This document shows positions 1-8,113 of a stretch of 42,276 nucleotides of DNA, piece by piece (the stretch's first letter is position 1; every line of letters starts with the position of its first letter). The notes beneath the pieces are model-generated. The model had not been told where the DNA came from, searched no databases, and saw nothing but the letters and a program-made list of their open reading frames with translations. The stretch is from Nitrososphaerota archaeon. GTDB taxonomy: Archaea; Thermoproteota; Bathyarchaeia; Bathyarchaeales; Bathycorpusculaceae. The stretch spans positions 1-42,276 of the forward strand of contig JAIRQQ010000128.1 of assembly GCA_031256395.1 (NCBI GenBank), given 5' to 3'. Position numbers and translations under genes: made by a program.

Positions 1-2
1 GT

Positions 3-107
3 GGGCGAGTAGCTCAGCACGGATTGGATGCTGTAACCATCGGCAACCACGCAAAGAGCACCAGCCTCCTAAGTTGGGGGTCGTGGGTTCAAATCCCTCC
101 CCGTCCG
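3..107 (+). tRNA. tRNA-Arg (anticodon CCT) with apparent D-loop intron
   Basis: A cloverleaf can be folded. The acceptor stem pairs 3-9 with 100-106 (one A-C mismatch, one G-T pair), followed by T10 A11. The D-stem pairs GCTC at 12-15 with GAGC at 56-59, and the anticodon stem pairs 61-65 with 73-77. The loop 66-72 reads CTCCTAA, with anticodon CCT at 68-70. The T-arm spans 83-99 with loop TTCAAAT and one T-T mismatch. The discriminator is G107 and no CCA is encoded. The D-loop would be 40 nt; removing about 29 nt (roughly 23-51) leaves a normal loop that keeps GG at 21-22. This suggests an intron at a non-canonical site, as known in several archaeal groups. The exact splice sites are not resolved. 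Confidence 0.8.
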
Positions 108-129
108 CCCTTAAAGACAAAAAGAACCC

Positions 130-183
130 AACCAAACGGCGTGATGAGACTCCAATATTTATTTTAATTTGCCGTTAGGTTGA
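130..183. repeat. imperfect inverted repeat downstream of the tRNA
   Basis: The arms at 130-141 and 172-183 are complementary over 12 nt with one mismatch and enclose a 30-nt A/T-rich spacer. It lies between the tRNA 3' end and the acetyltransferase. It could be a processing or termination hairpin; no T-run follows it directly. Confidence 0.4.
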
Positions 184-242
184 TTGAAGATCACCATGTA
201 TGCGGGGACAGCGCGTAACAATTAAAGTATGGAAGACAAAAC

Positions 243-680
243 ATGATACGGGATATTAGGCAAGAAGACAGAGGGATATTTTTGGAAATGGCGAAAAAAT
301 TCTTTTCGTCAAAAGCGGTAGCACACAATTTAGACGAACATATACTTGAGACAACCTTTGAGGTTGCAGTAAACAAATCTCCGTTTATACGCGTGCTTAT
401 TATAGAGGATAATGAGACACCAGCAGGCTTTGCTGTATTAGCGTTTTCTTATGCGACCGAAGTAGGAGGTATGGTCGTATTACTTGAAGATCTCTATATC
501 AGCGAAACACATCAAGGAAAGGGATTAGGAAAAAAATTCATACAATTTATGGAGCAGACATATTTATCAGCTAAACGGTTCCGCCTTGAGGTTAAAAAAG
601 AAAACAAAAAAACCATAGAGCTATACTGTAAACTCGGATACAAAACCTTGGACTATATACAGATGATAAAAGATGTTTAA
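243..680 (+). CDS. GNAT-family N-acetyltransferase
   Basis: A 145-residue protein with a single GNAT fold. Motif A is visible as a beta strand (LLEDLYIS) followed by the acetyl-CoA pyrophosphate loop QGKGLG at residues 91-96. Motif B near the C terminus has the usual ELYCKLGY sequence. The length is typical for the family. The ATG follows a GGAAGA stretch 6 nt upstream. The substrate cannot be read from the sequence; small-molecule or protein N-acetylation are both possible. The gene stands alone between the tRNA and a convergent DUF4177 gene, so context gives no further hint. Confidence 0.85.
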   Translation: MIRDIRQEDRGIFLEMAKKFFSSKAVAHNLDEHILETTFEVAVNKSPFIRVLIIEDNETPAGFAVLAFSYATEVGGMVVLLEDLYISETHQGKGLGKKFIQFMEQTYLSAKRFRLEVKKENKKTIELYCKLGYKTLDYIQMIKDV

Positions 681-789
681 TTTTATTTGAATACCGCAAT
701 TTAGCAAACGTCGCTATGTGGATGTAGAAAATTCTAATAAATATGAAAGGGGAAGATTCTCAATTGTGTGTTGACGACTGTTTGCAGGG

Positions 790-987
790 TTATTCTAATT
801 CGCGCTCAAACATACAGAGAATATATCTTGTGTTACCCATGCCTTCATTAGACGCAGTTGTTTCAACCAGTCTCCAACCTTGACTGCCCAATTCATTTAG
901 GACTTTATCAAGGTCTTCAATGTTGACTTTGCCACCATTCCAGCCTTTAGCATCTATGACCTTGGTTTGATATTCATATCGTTTCAT
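790..987 (-). CDS. DUF4177 family small protein
   Basis: A 65-residue protein with the features of the DUF4177 family: a short N-terminal strand (YEYQTKVI), a helix ending in LNELGSQGWRLVET, and a final strand (RYILCMFERE). The 'ELGSQGWRLV' block is the recognisable family signature. A GGAG lies 9 nt before the ATG. The family has no assigned biochemical role. It is convergent with the acetyltransferase and divergent from the large helicase gene. Confidence 0.75.
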   Translation of the reverse strand: MKRYEYQTKVIDAKGWNGGKVNIEDLDKVLNELGSQGWRLVETTASNEGMGNTRYILCMFERELE

Positions 988-1103
988 AAGGTTTAGCTCC
1001 GCTCATCAAAGACTTTTTTGTTAATATAAGGTTTCGGCAGGCTGTGCACATCACTATTGCCACGCTGTTGTAAAATCCAAGTTACACCACAACAGAATGG
1101 ATA

Positions 1104-1120
1104 TTTTTATATAATTTACA
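1104..1120 (+). promoter_or_regulatory. TATA-like promoter element for the UPF1-type helicase gene
   Basis: The A/T-rich stretch TTTTTATATAATTTAC lies about 70 nt upstream of the helicase ATG. The expected start site would be near 1135-1140, leaving a leader of about 50 nt. That leader contains GGTGAT at 1150-1155 and a five-codon ORF (1156-1173, ATG to TGA) just before the helicase start. Whether the mini-ORF is translated is unknown. Confidence 0.45.
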
Positions 1121-1185
1121 CAAAACCACCAAAAACAATAATGATGAAAGGTGATATGGTTTCAGTCAATTGATGTAAATTAATC

Positions 1186-3810
1186 ATGCCAGATAAGCAC
1201 AAGCAATTTCGTATATACCTCAAAGGTGAGGACAAAACCGACAGCGTTCGCGATGTGCGGCTTGTTGGCGAGAAATATGAGGTGATTTTTAACAATGGTA
1301 AAGCGTTTACATATAGCGCAAACAATGTGCAACTCATCAAAACCTTACAGAATAAGAAAGAGGGTCAGGAATGTTTTGAGTATTTAAAACGCATCGCACA
1401 TGAAACCGGACTGAAAGTCAAGTTGGATAACGGAGAGGAGTTAAATATCCTTTCACACAATTATTCAAAAATTAAATTTATCACTCCGGAGAGTATTCTT
1501 GGGGCGTTTCTTTCCGGAAAACTCCCAGAAGTTGCAACTACAAAACATAATAATATGGAGAAAGCGTTTGAGCCAGTATATCCTTTTGGATTTAACGCAA
1601 GCCAAAAAGATGCAGTTGACAAAGCGCTCGCAAATCAACTGTGCATTATCGAGGGTCCACCCGGAACGGGTAAAACACAAACGATTCTCAATATTATCGC
1701 AAACGCAGTCATGCTTGGTGAGAGTGTTGCTGTTGTATCAAGTAACAATTCCGCAACGATGAATGTATTGGAAAAACTGCAAAAATACGATATTGATTTC
1801 ATTGCGGCTTATCTTGGCAATTCAGAAAACAAGAAAGAATTTATTAATTCACAGAAACCCCTACCCGACATATCGGATTGGCGTCTCAAAGTAGAAACAG
1901 CTGATGCGCTTCAACAGGCTTTAAAACAGCTCTACAGTCTTTTACGTGAAAAGCTTGCCCAAAAAAATGAACTTGCCGCACTAAAACAAGAAATATCAGC
2001 AATTGAGACCGAACAAAAACATTTTCAACAATACTCTAAACAAATAAACCCACCATCAACCCCCTCTTCAAAGATACAAACTGTTGAAACCTCCCGACGT
2101 GCACTTAAAATGTGGCTACTTAGCGAAACCTATGAAGAATCCGCTCGCACAAAAGGGCTAATCGCGTTTATAAAAAGAATCATCGAACAACACGGATTCA
2201 CCAGCAGAATAAAACAAAAAAACAACAATTTGTTCCAACAGTACCCACGTGAATACATCATCACAGTATTTCAACATCAGTTCTACGAACTAAGAGCCGC
2301 CGAGCTGACAAAACGCATTTCTATGTTGACAAATGCGCTTGATACATTTGATTTTGATGCAAAAATGCGAGAGTATTCAGAGATTTCGATGAAGATTTTC
2401 CGCCACAAACTCTCAGAAAAATTTGATGAACATAAAAGAGAGAAATATGACATAGACGACCTCTGGAGAAACTCGACGAATTTTATAAAAAACTATCCAG
2501 TGATTCTAAGTACAACATACTCACTGCGCAACAGCCTGTCAAGACACGTATTGTATGATTATGTGATAATTGATGAATCATCGCAAGTCGACTTATGCAC
2601 CGGTGCACTTGCGCTCTCGTGCGCTCGGAAAGCAGTCGTTGTCGGCGATTTAAAACAGTTGCCAAACGTTGTGGATTCAAGTACTGCCACAATAACCGAT
2701 GCCATTTTCGCAGAATTTGCTTTACCCGATACCTATCGCTATAAAAAACACAGTCTGCTGTCAGCAGTGATTGAATTATTCCCTAATGCACCAAAAACTT
2801 TGCTACGTGAACATTATCGCTGTCATCCAAAAATTATCGAGTTCTGCAACAAAAAATTCTATGATAACCAGTTAATTATACTCACCACACCAAAGTCCGA
2901 CCGTGAACCGTTGTGCGTATATAAAACCGCTGAGGGTAACCACGAACGTAATCACATTAATCAGCGGCAAATTGACGTTATCAAAACTGAGATTATTTCT
3001 CAGCAAAATCTTGATGTAAAAACCGGCAACGTTGGAATTGTCACGCCTTATCGCAAACAAACTAACGCACTACAAACAGCGTTTGTTGATACTAATATCA
3101 AGGCGGATACGGTTGATAAATTTCAAGGGCAGGAAAAAGACATTATTATTCTCTCAACAGTTGACAATGAAATTACACCGTTTGCTGACAATGCTAATCG
3201 TTTAAATGTAGCAATTTCTCGGGCGATTGAGCAACTAATAGTTGTTGTAAACGAGGGGGATACGCTAAGCGACACAAATATTGGAGATCTTGTGCGCTAT
3301 ATTGAATACAATAATTGTATGATAGTGAAAAGTACCGTCTACTCGGTTTTTGACTATTTGTATAAGAGTTATGCTGAACGCAGAAAAGAGTATCTCAAAA
3401 ACCAGAAACGCATATCAGAATACGACAGCGAAAATCTTATGTACACACTTATTGCGAGTGTGTTAAAAGACGAACGATTTACGCGGTTTGACATCGCAAC
3501 GCACGTTCCACTTAAAATGATAATCCGAGATATGAACAAACTTACACCATCTGAAAAACAGTATGTTGCAAACATTCTCACACACGTTGATTTTCTAATT
3601 TTTGATACCATTGGGAAATCGCCTAGACTAATCGTTGAGGTTGACGGCACAGCAGTTCACTCGGAGAGAACACGCCAAGCAGAACGCGACGTGATGAAAA
3701 ACGAGATTCTTAAAAAACATGGACTGCCGATTGTGCGATTTCGCACCGATGGAAGCAATGAACGCGAGCGATTGATTACTACACTTTGCGATATAGTGAA
3801 TAGTACATAA
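1186..3810 (+). CDS. UPF1/DNA2-type superfamily 1 helicase with C-terminal DUF2726-like nuclease domain
   Basis: An 874-residue protein. After an N-terminal domain of about 130 residues without recognised motifs comes an SF1 helicase core. Walker A GPPGTGKT is at residues 157-164 and the Walker B box DESS at 463-466. LREHYRCHPKIIEF, VDKFQGQEKDIIILSTV and LNVAISRA (near 673) follow, as in UPF1/DNA2/SMUBP2 proteins. The region between motifs I and II (about 220-440) is helical and coiled-coil-like. The last 80 residues (HVDFLIFD ... LIVEVDG ... ERDVMKNEIL) match the DUF2726/PD-(D/E)XK pattern, so this is probably a helicase-nuclease fusion. The ATG at 1186 is the first possible start after an in-frame stop. 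The substrate (DNA or RNA) is unknown; defence or nucleic-acid repair are both plausible. Confidence 0.85.
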   Translation: MPDKHKQFRIYLKGEDKTDSVRDVRLVGEKYEVIFNNGKAFTYSANNVQLIKTLQNKKEGQECFEYLKRIAHETGLKVKLDNGEELNILSHNYSKIKFITPESILGAFLSGKLPEVATTKHNNMEKAFEPVYPFGFNASQKDAVDKALANQLCIIEGPPGTGKTQTILNIIANAVMLGESVAVVSSNNSATMNVLEKLQKYDIDFIAAYLGNSENKKEFINSQKPLPDISDWRLKVETADALQQALKQLYSLLREKLAQKNELAALKQEISAIETEQKHFQQYSKQINPPSTPSSKIQTVETSRRALKMWLLSETYEESARTKGLIAFIKRIIEQHGFTSRIKQKNNNLFQQYPREYIITVFQHQFYELRAAELTKRISMLTNALDTFDFDAKMREYSEISMKIFRHKLSEKFDEHKREKYDIDDLWRNSTNFIKNYPVILSTTYSLRNSLSRHVLYDYVIIDESSQVDLCTGALALSCARKAVVVGDLKQLPNVVDSSTATITDAIFAEFALPDTYRYKKHSLLSAVIELFPNAPKTLLREHYRCHPKIIEFCNKKFYDNQLIILTTPKSDREPLCVYKTAEGNHERNHINQRQIDVIKTEIISQQNLDVKTGNVGIVTPYRKQTNALQTAFVDTNIKADTVDKFQGQEKDIIILSTVDNEITPFADNANRLNVAISRAIEQLIVVVNEGDTLSDTNIGDLVRYIEYNNCMIVKSTVYSVFDYLYKSYAERRKEYLKNQKRISEYDSENLMYTLIASVLKDERFTRFDIATHVPLKMIIRDMNKLTPSEKQYVANILTHVDFLIFDTIGKSPRLIVEVDGTAVHSERTRQAERDVMKNEILKKHGLPIVRFRTDGSNERERLITTLCDIVNST

Positions 3811-3901
3811 GCAACAACCTACCGAACAAGCAACAAGTGATGAAAAGAAACACACAACAATGCGGATAAGTGGGCGCTTTTTGTTTTCTAAAATACTCAC
3901 G

Positions 3902-5047
3902 TTAGGGGGATTTATTGGTTGTATTTGGGTTTTTGTTGTTATGTAGTTCGGCTAGTCGCAGGATGGTTTCTTTGTATACTGCTATGGCTTGGAGGTATTC
4001 GTTGATTTCTATGTGTTCATCGGTGGTGTGGTCGAGGTGTGAGTCTCCGGGGCCATATGTGACTATGGGTAGGTTCATGGCTTTGCCTAGGAGGTTCATG
4101 TCTCCTGTGCCGGTTTTGCGCAGAAGTGTGGCGGGTTTGTTTAGGATGCGCCGGACTGAGGAGGAGAGTACGTGGACTATGGGTGAGGATTTGTTGGCTT
4201 CGAAGGGTTCGACGGTGTCAAGTATGGTGGGGGTTATGTTGACTTTGGGGTTGGTGTTTTGGTAGTTGGCGATTATTTTTATCATCTTATCGTAGACTTG
4301 GGTGGTGGTGAATTGGATAGGTACACGTACGTCTAGGATCATTTCGGCTTCATAGGGGATGACTGAGTTGCCTTCTCCGCCAATCATCTGGACTAGGCAG
4401 ACGGTTATGGAGGTAAAGGGGGTTTCGTTGGGATCCATGGAGGGGAAGGTGCAGGCGGATTTGATTTGTTTCCAGAGTTCGTAGGCTTTATCTAGGGCGT
4501 TGTCGTAGAGCCAGGGTGTGGAGGCGTGTCCGGTTTCGGTTTTTAGGGTGATTTTTAGTTGGATTTGTCCTTTGTAGCCCACGGTTATGTTTTCTACTCC
4601 GCTGGGTTCGCCAAAGATGGCATAGTCGGCATGTATGCCTTCGGTGATGAGGTGGCGAACGCCTTTGCTTGTGGCTTCTTCTTCGACTACGCTTACGACT
4701 AGGACTTTGCCTTTAAAGTTGGGTTCTTGGGCGGCTTGGGCGGCGGCCATGACCATGGCGGCTAGTGGGCCTTTGGCATCCACTGCGCCGCGGGCATAGA
4801 TTTTGCCTTCTTCTATGCGTAGAGGCATGTGGCCTGCGACGGTGTCCATGTGGCCGCATAGGAGCAGAACAGGGTTGCCGGTGCCGATGACGCCTATGAC
4901 GTTGCCTATGGTGTCGATGCCGACTTCAAAGCCTAAGCGTTTCATTTCAGTGGCTAGAAATGCGGCTATGGCTTGTTCTTTTCCGCTTGGGCTGTAGATG
5001 CCTAAGAGGTTAGTTAGAAATCGTACGGCTGTGGTTTGTTCGCTCAT
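3902..5047 (-). CDS. lysK: [LysW]-lysine hydrolase, M20 metallopeptidase
   Basis: A 381-residue M20-family di-zinc hydrolase that releases lysine (or ornithine) from the LysW carrier in the last step of the pathway. The family's metal-binding and catalytic signatures are present: CGHMDTV (H66, D68), RGAVDAKGP (D90), VVEEEATSKG (catalytic Glu near 122), FGEPSG (E147) and a C-terminal GDSHLDHTTDEH block. The gene is last in the lysW-X-Y-Z-J-K cluster. Its ATG lies inside the 3' end of lysJ (38-nt overlap), behind a GAGG about 10 nt upstream, which points to translational coupling. The coding strand is strongly A/C-rich. Confidence 0.92.
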   Translation of the reverse strand: MSEQTTAVRFLTNLLGIYSPSGKEQAIAAFLATEMKRLGFEVGIDTIGNVIGVIGTGNPVLLLCGHMDTVAGHMPLRIEEGKIYARGAVDAKGPLAAMVMAAAQAAQEPNFKGKVLVVSVVEEEATSKGVRHLITEGIHADYAIFGEPSGVENITVGYKGQIQLKITLKTETGHASTPWLYDNALDKAYELWKQIKSACTFPSMDPNETPFTSITVCLVQMIGGEGNSVIPYEAEMILDVRVPIQFTTTQVYDKMIKIIANYQNTNPKVNITPTILDTVEPFEANKSSPIVHVLSSSVRRILNKPATLLRKTGTGDMNLLGKAMNLPIVTYGPGDSHLDHTTDEHIEINEYLQAIAVYKETILRLAELHNNKNPNTTNKSP

Positions 5048-6239
5048 TTGTTTCTTCCTCTAATACAATATCTAGGGTGTTTATGACTTGGTCGATTTGG
5101 GGTTTGGTTATGACTAAGGGGGGTAGGAGGCGTACTACGGTTCGGCCGGCGTCTATGAGGAGAAGGCCGTGGTTTAGGGCTTTTGTGAGTACGCCATATA
5201 CGTCATATCGGAGTTCTATGCCCAGCATTAGGCCTAGGCCGCGGATTTCTTTGATGATTTTGTGTTTTGCGGCTAGGGTTTCGAGTTGGGTTTTGAAGTA
5301 TTGGCCGTTTGAGGCGGCTTTGTCGGCGAGTTGTTCTTCGATTAGTACGTCTATGGCGGCGCATCCAGCGGCGCAAACAAGGGGGCCGCCGCTAAAGGTG
5401 GTGGAGTGTTCTCCGGTTTTTAGGGTGGACATAATTGAGTTGTTTGCAAGGGTTATGCCTATGGGTAGGCCTCCTGCGAAGGGTTTGGCTAGGCACATTA
5501 TATCGGGGGTGATGTTCCAGTTTTGGCATCCGAAGAGTTTGCCGGTTCGGCCAAATCCGGTTTGTACTTCGTCAAATATGAGTAAAACACCGTGATCAGT
5601 GCAGATGTCTCTGGCGGCTTGGAGGTATCCTTGGGGGGGTACGCGTATGCCGCCTTCGCCGCGTATGGGTTCCATGATAACTGCGGCGGTTTTGTCTGTT
5701 AGGGCTTCTTGGAGTTTATCGGGGTTATCGGGGGTAACATGTTTTATATCGGGGATGAGGGGCATGAAGGGTTCGCGGTATTTTTTGTCCCAGGTTGTTG
5801 ATAGGGCGCCCATGGTTTTGCCGTGGTAGGAGCCCATAAGGGCAATGATTTCGGTTTTGCCGGTGGCTTTGCGGGCTAATTTGAGGGCGCACTCTACGCT
5901 TTCTGCGCCGCTGTTGGAGAGAAAGGCTTGGTTTAGGCCTTGGGGGGTTATTTTGACTAGTTTTTCTATAAATTGGGCGCGTGTGTTGTTGTAGTAGCTG
6001 CTATGACAAGTTATGAGTTGTTCGGCTTGGGTTTTTATGGCTTCGACGATTTTGGGGTGGCAGTGGCCGGTGGCGGCTATGCCATAGCCGCTTGTGCAGT
6101 CGAGGTATTCTTTGCCGTTGATGTCCCAGACTTGGGTGCCTTTGCCGTGTGTGAGAACCAGAGGTTTTTTTGAGAATACGTTAGCCAAGTATTGGTTTTC
6201 GGTTTCTATTATGTGCTCTTGTTGTTGGGTGTTATTCAT
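5010..6239 (-). CDS. lysJ: [LysW]-aminoadipate semialdehyde transaminase
   Basis: A 409-residue class III PLP-dependent aminotransferase of the acetylornithine/LysW-lysine type. It converts the LysW-bound semialdehyde to LysW-bound lysine. Visible signatures are SNSGAES near 109-114, FDEVQTGFGRTG (Asp near 223 contacts the PLP nitrogen) and CLAKPFAGGLPIG with the Schiff-base lysine at about 252. The length is normal for the family. It overlaps lysZ by 8 nt at its start and lysK by 38 nt at its end. The family also acts in arginine biosynthesis; in many archaea one LysW system serves both pathways, and the sequence alone does not decide. Confidence 0.92.
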   Translation of the reverse strand: MNNTQQQEHIIETENQYLANVFSKKPLVLTHGKGTQVWDINGKEYLDCTSGYGIAATGHCHPKIVEAIKTQAEQLITCHSSYYNNTRAQFIEKLVKITPQGLNQAFLSNSGAESVECALKLARKATGKTEIIALMGSYHGKTMGALSTTWDKKYREPFMPLIPDIKHVTPDNPDKLQEALTDKTAAVIMEPIRGEGGIRVPPQGYLQAARDICTDHGVLLIFDEVQTGFGRTGKLFGCQNWNITPDIMCLAKPFAGGLPIGITLANNSIMSTLKTGEHSTTFSGGPLVCAAGCAAIDVLIEEQLADKAASNGQYFKTQLETLAAKHKIIKEIRGLGLMLGIELRYDVYGVLTKALNHGLLLIDAGRTVVRLLPPLVITKPQIDQVINTLDIVLEEETNERTNHSRTISN

Positions 6240-7041
6240 TTTTTATCACGGTTCCAACTTTGTGGGTGAGTGCGGATGTGAGGGGTTGGTTTGTGGTGCC
6301 GGATGTTACAATTACTTCGTTGACGCCTTGGTTTAGGGCTTCAAGGCCGGCGTGGATTTTGGTGCTCATGCCGCTGCCTATTTTTGAGAGGACTTCTTTG
6401 ACCTCGGTTGCGGTGATTTTTTTGATGCATTCGCCGTTTAGCATCAGGCCCTCTACGTCGGTTAGCATGATGAGTTTGTCGGCTTTTAGGGCTCCTGCGA
6501 CGATGGCGGCTGTGCGATCTCCATCTACGTTTAGGGGTTCGTTGTCTTGGCTCAGTGCAATGGGTGTGACGACGGGAACATAGCCTTGTGTAAGTAGCAT
6601 TGTTAGAAAGGTGGTGTTGACTTGGGTGATTTTGCCGGTGTAGCCGCCGTCGATGACTTTTTTGCGTCCGCGTTCATCGACTACGATTAGTTTGAGTTTA
6701 CGCTCGGCTCTTAGCAGTGAGGCGTCAAGACCGCTTAGGCCTACGGTGTTGATGTTTTGGCTTTGGAGGGCCAATACGATTTGTTTGTTGAGTTTACCGG
6801 CCATAACCATGGTGTAGATGTCGATTGTTTCTTTGTCGGTGTAGCGGCTACGAAAGCCCTCAGGGGACATGACAAATTTTTGTTCTTTGCCCAATTTGGA
6901 GGCGATTTCGGTGACTTCCACTCCGCCGCCATGGACCAATACGACTTGGTGTTGTTTGGTAATATCGACTAGATCGGTGATGAGACTGTTTGAGGCGCCT
7001 TCTTTTAGGATGGATCCGCCCAGTTTAATAACTATCAGCAT
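6232..7041 (-). CDS. lysZ: [LysW]-aminoadipate kinase
   Basis: A 269-residue amino-acid kinase family protein (N-acetylglutamate kinase-like) that phosphorylates the LysW-bound aminoadipate side chain. It starts with the glycine-rich IVIKLGGSIL, then VLVHGGGVEVTEIA, and has VNVDGDRTAA-type and MLTDVEGL motifs near the C-terminal third. An in-frame GTG at 7050 is also possible. I prefer the ATG at 7041 because AGGTG overlapping the lysY stop sits 6 nt before it and the family begins with M-x-V-I-K-x-G-G. The gene directly abuts lysY and overlaps lysJ. Confidence 0.92.
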   Translation of the reverse strand: MLIVIKLGGSILKEGASNSLITDLVDITKQHQVVLVHGGGVEVTEIASKLGKEQKFVMSPEGFRSRYTDKETIDIYTMVMAGKLNKQIVLALQSQNINTVGLSGLDASLLRAERKLKLIVVDERGRKKVIDGGYTGKITQVNTTFLTMLLTQGYVPVVTPIALSQDNEPLNVDGDRTAAIVAGALKADKLIMLTDVEGLMLNGECIKKITATEVKEVLSKIGSGMSTKIHAGLEALNQGVNEVIVTSGTTNQPLTSALTHKVGTVIKNE

Positions 7042-7050
7042 AGCAGGCAC

Positions 7051-8100
7051 CTATATGGGGTGGAACCCTGTGCTCTTAAGAGCGGTGGTTTCATCAATAC
7101 CCATCATTATGTTTAGGCATTGCACACCCTGTCCAGCAGCACCTTTAACCATATTATCCAGAGCGGTAAACATTATGAGACGATTGGCGTGTTCGTCGAT
7201 TTCAAAGCCGACGTCACAAAAGTTGGTGCCGGTAACTATTTTGGGATCCGGCAGCTGATAGGGGCCTTTGAGATATTTTACAAGTCGAATAAAGGGTTCG
7301 TTGCCATACATACCGCGTAATGCCCGCCAGAGATCTTTGCTTGTTAGAGCATGTTTGGGGAAGGTGTGAATGGTTGCTAGTATGCCGCGAACCATGTTAA
7401 CAGTATGGGGGGTAAAGGAGATCTTGACAGGTTCGCCTATCATTGTGAGTTCTTGTTCGACTTCGGCTATGTGTCGATGACCCACGACTTTGTAGGGGCG
7501 TACTCCGTTTGAGCGTTCTGGATGATGGGAAGCTATGGTTGGTTGACTGCCTCCACCTGAGGAGCCGACCTTTAGATCCACAACAATCTTTGCGGGGTCA
7601 ACTAGTCCGGCTTTGACAATAGGAGCTAAGCCCAAAATAGCTGCGGTTGCCTCACACCCTGGACATGCAACCAGATTTGCGTTTTTGATTTCATCTCGGT
7701 GCAACTCGGGTAAGCCATAGACGGCTTGCGGTAGCATCTCGGGTTTGAGGTGTTGCCAGCCATAATAGGTTTGATAGTCCAAGGGATTTTTGAGGCGAAA
7801 ATCAGCACTCATATCGATAACTTTGAGACCGGCATCAAGAAGGGTGGGCACCAGAGTTTGGGAGCCGCCATGAGGAGTGGCTGTAAAGATAAGATCACAG
7901 TTTTTTTGGAGCTCAGCTAGGTCTTGGGGTACAAACTTGAGCTGGGTTAAACCGCGCAGGTTGGGATGGATGTTGAAGACAAATTCGCCTGCATACTGTC
8001 GTGAGGTAACTATGGTTATCTCTACTTGTGGATGCATAAGAAGCAGTCTGAGTAATTCGCTGCCGACGTATCCTGAACCACCAATTATTCCAATTCTCAT
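7051..8100 (-). CDS. lysY: [LysW]-aminoadipyl phosphate reductase
   Basis: A 349-residue NAD(P)H-dependent reductase of the ArgC/LysY family. It reduces the LysW-bound acyl phosphate to the semialdehyde. The Rossmann loop GGSGYVG is at residues 7-13. The catalytic cysteine is C149 in VACPGCEAT, where most family members have NPGC. His-containing motifs such as GHRHIAEVEQEL and FTPHTVNMVRGI are conserved. A GAGG lies about 8 nt before the ATG. It sits 13 nt after lysX and is followed directly by lysZ. Confidence 0.93.
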   Translation of the reverse strand: MRIGIIGGSGYVGSELLRLLLMHPQVEITIVTSRQYAGEFVFNIHPNLRGLTQLKFVPQDLAELQKNCDLIFTATPHGGSQTLVPTLLDAGLKVIDMSADFRLKNPLDYQTYYGWQHLKPEMLPQAVYGLPELHRDEIKNANLVACPGCEATAAILGLAPIVKAGLVDPAKIVVDLKVGSSGGGSQPTIASHHPERSNGVRPYKVVGHRHIAEVEQELTMIGEPVKISFTPHTVNMVRGILATIHTFPKHALTSKDLWRALRGMYGNEPFIRLVKYLKGPYQLPDPKIVTGTNFCDVGFEIDEHANRLIMFTALDNMVKGAAGQGVQCLNIMMGIDETTALKSTGFHPI

Positions 8101-8113
8101 GTGTATTTCCTCG

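Noticed and set aside
142-148. Box C-like GTGATGA inside the inverted repeat after the tRNA, suggesting a C/D sRNA
   Set aside because: No CTGA box D or D' follows at a suitable distance on this strand.
1141-1175. Box C-like ATGATGA before the UPF1-type helicase gene
   Set aside because: No matching D boxes. The segment is better explained as the mRNA leader.
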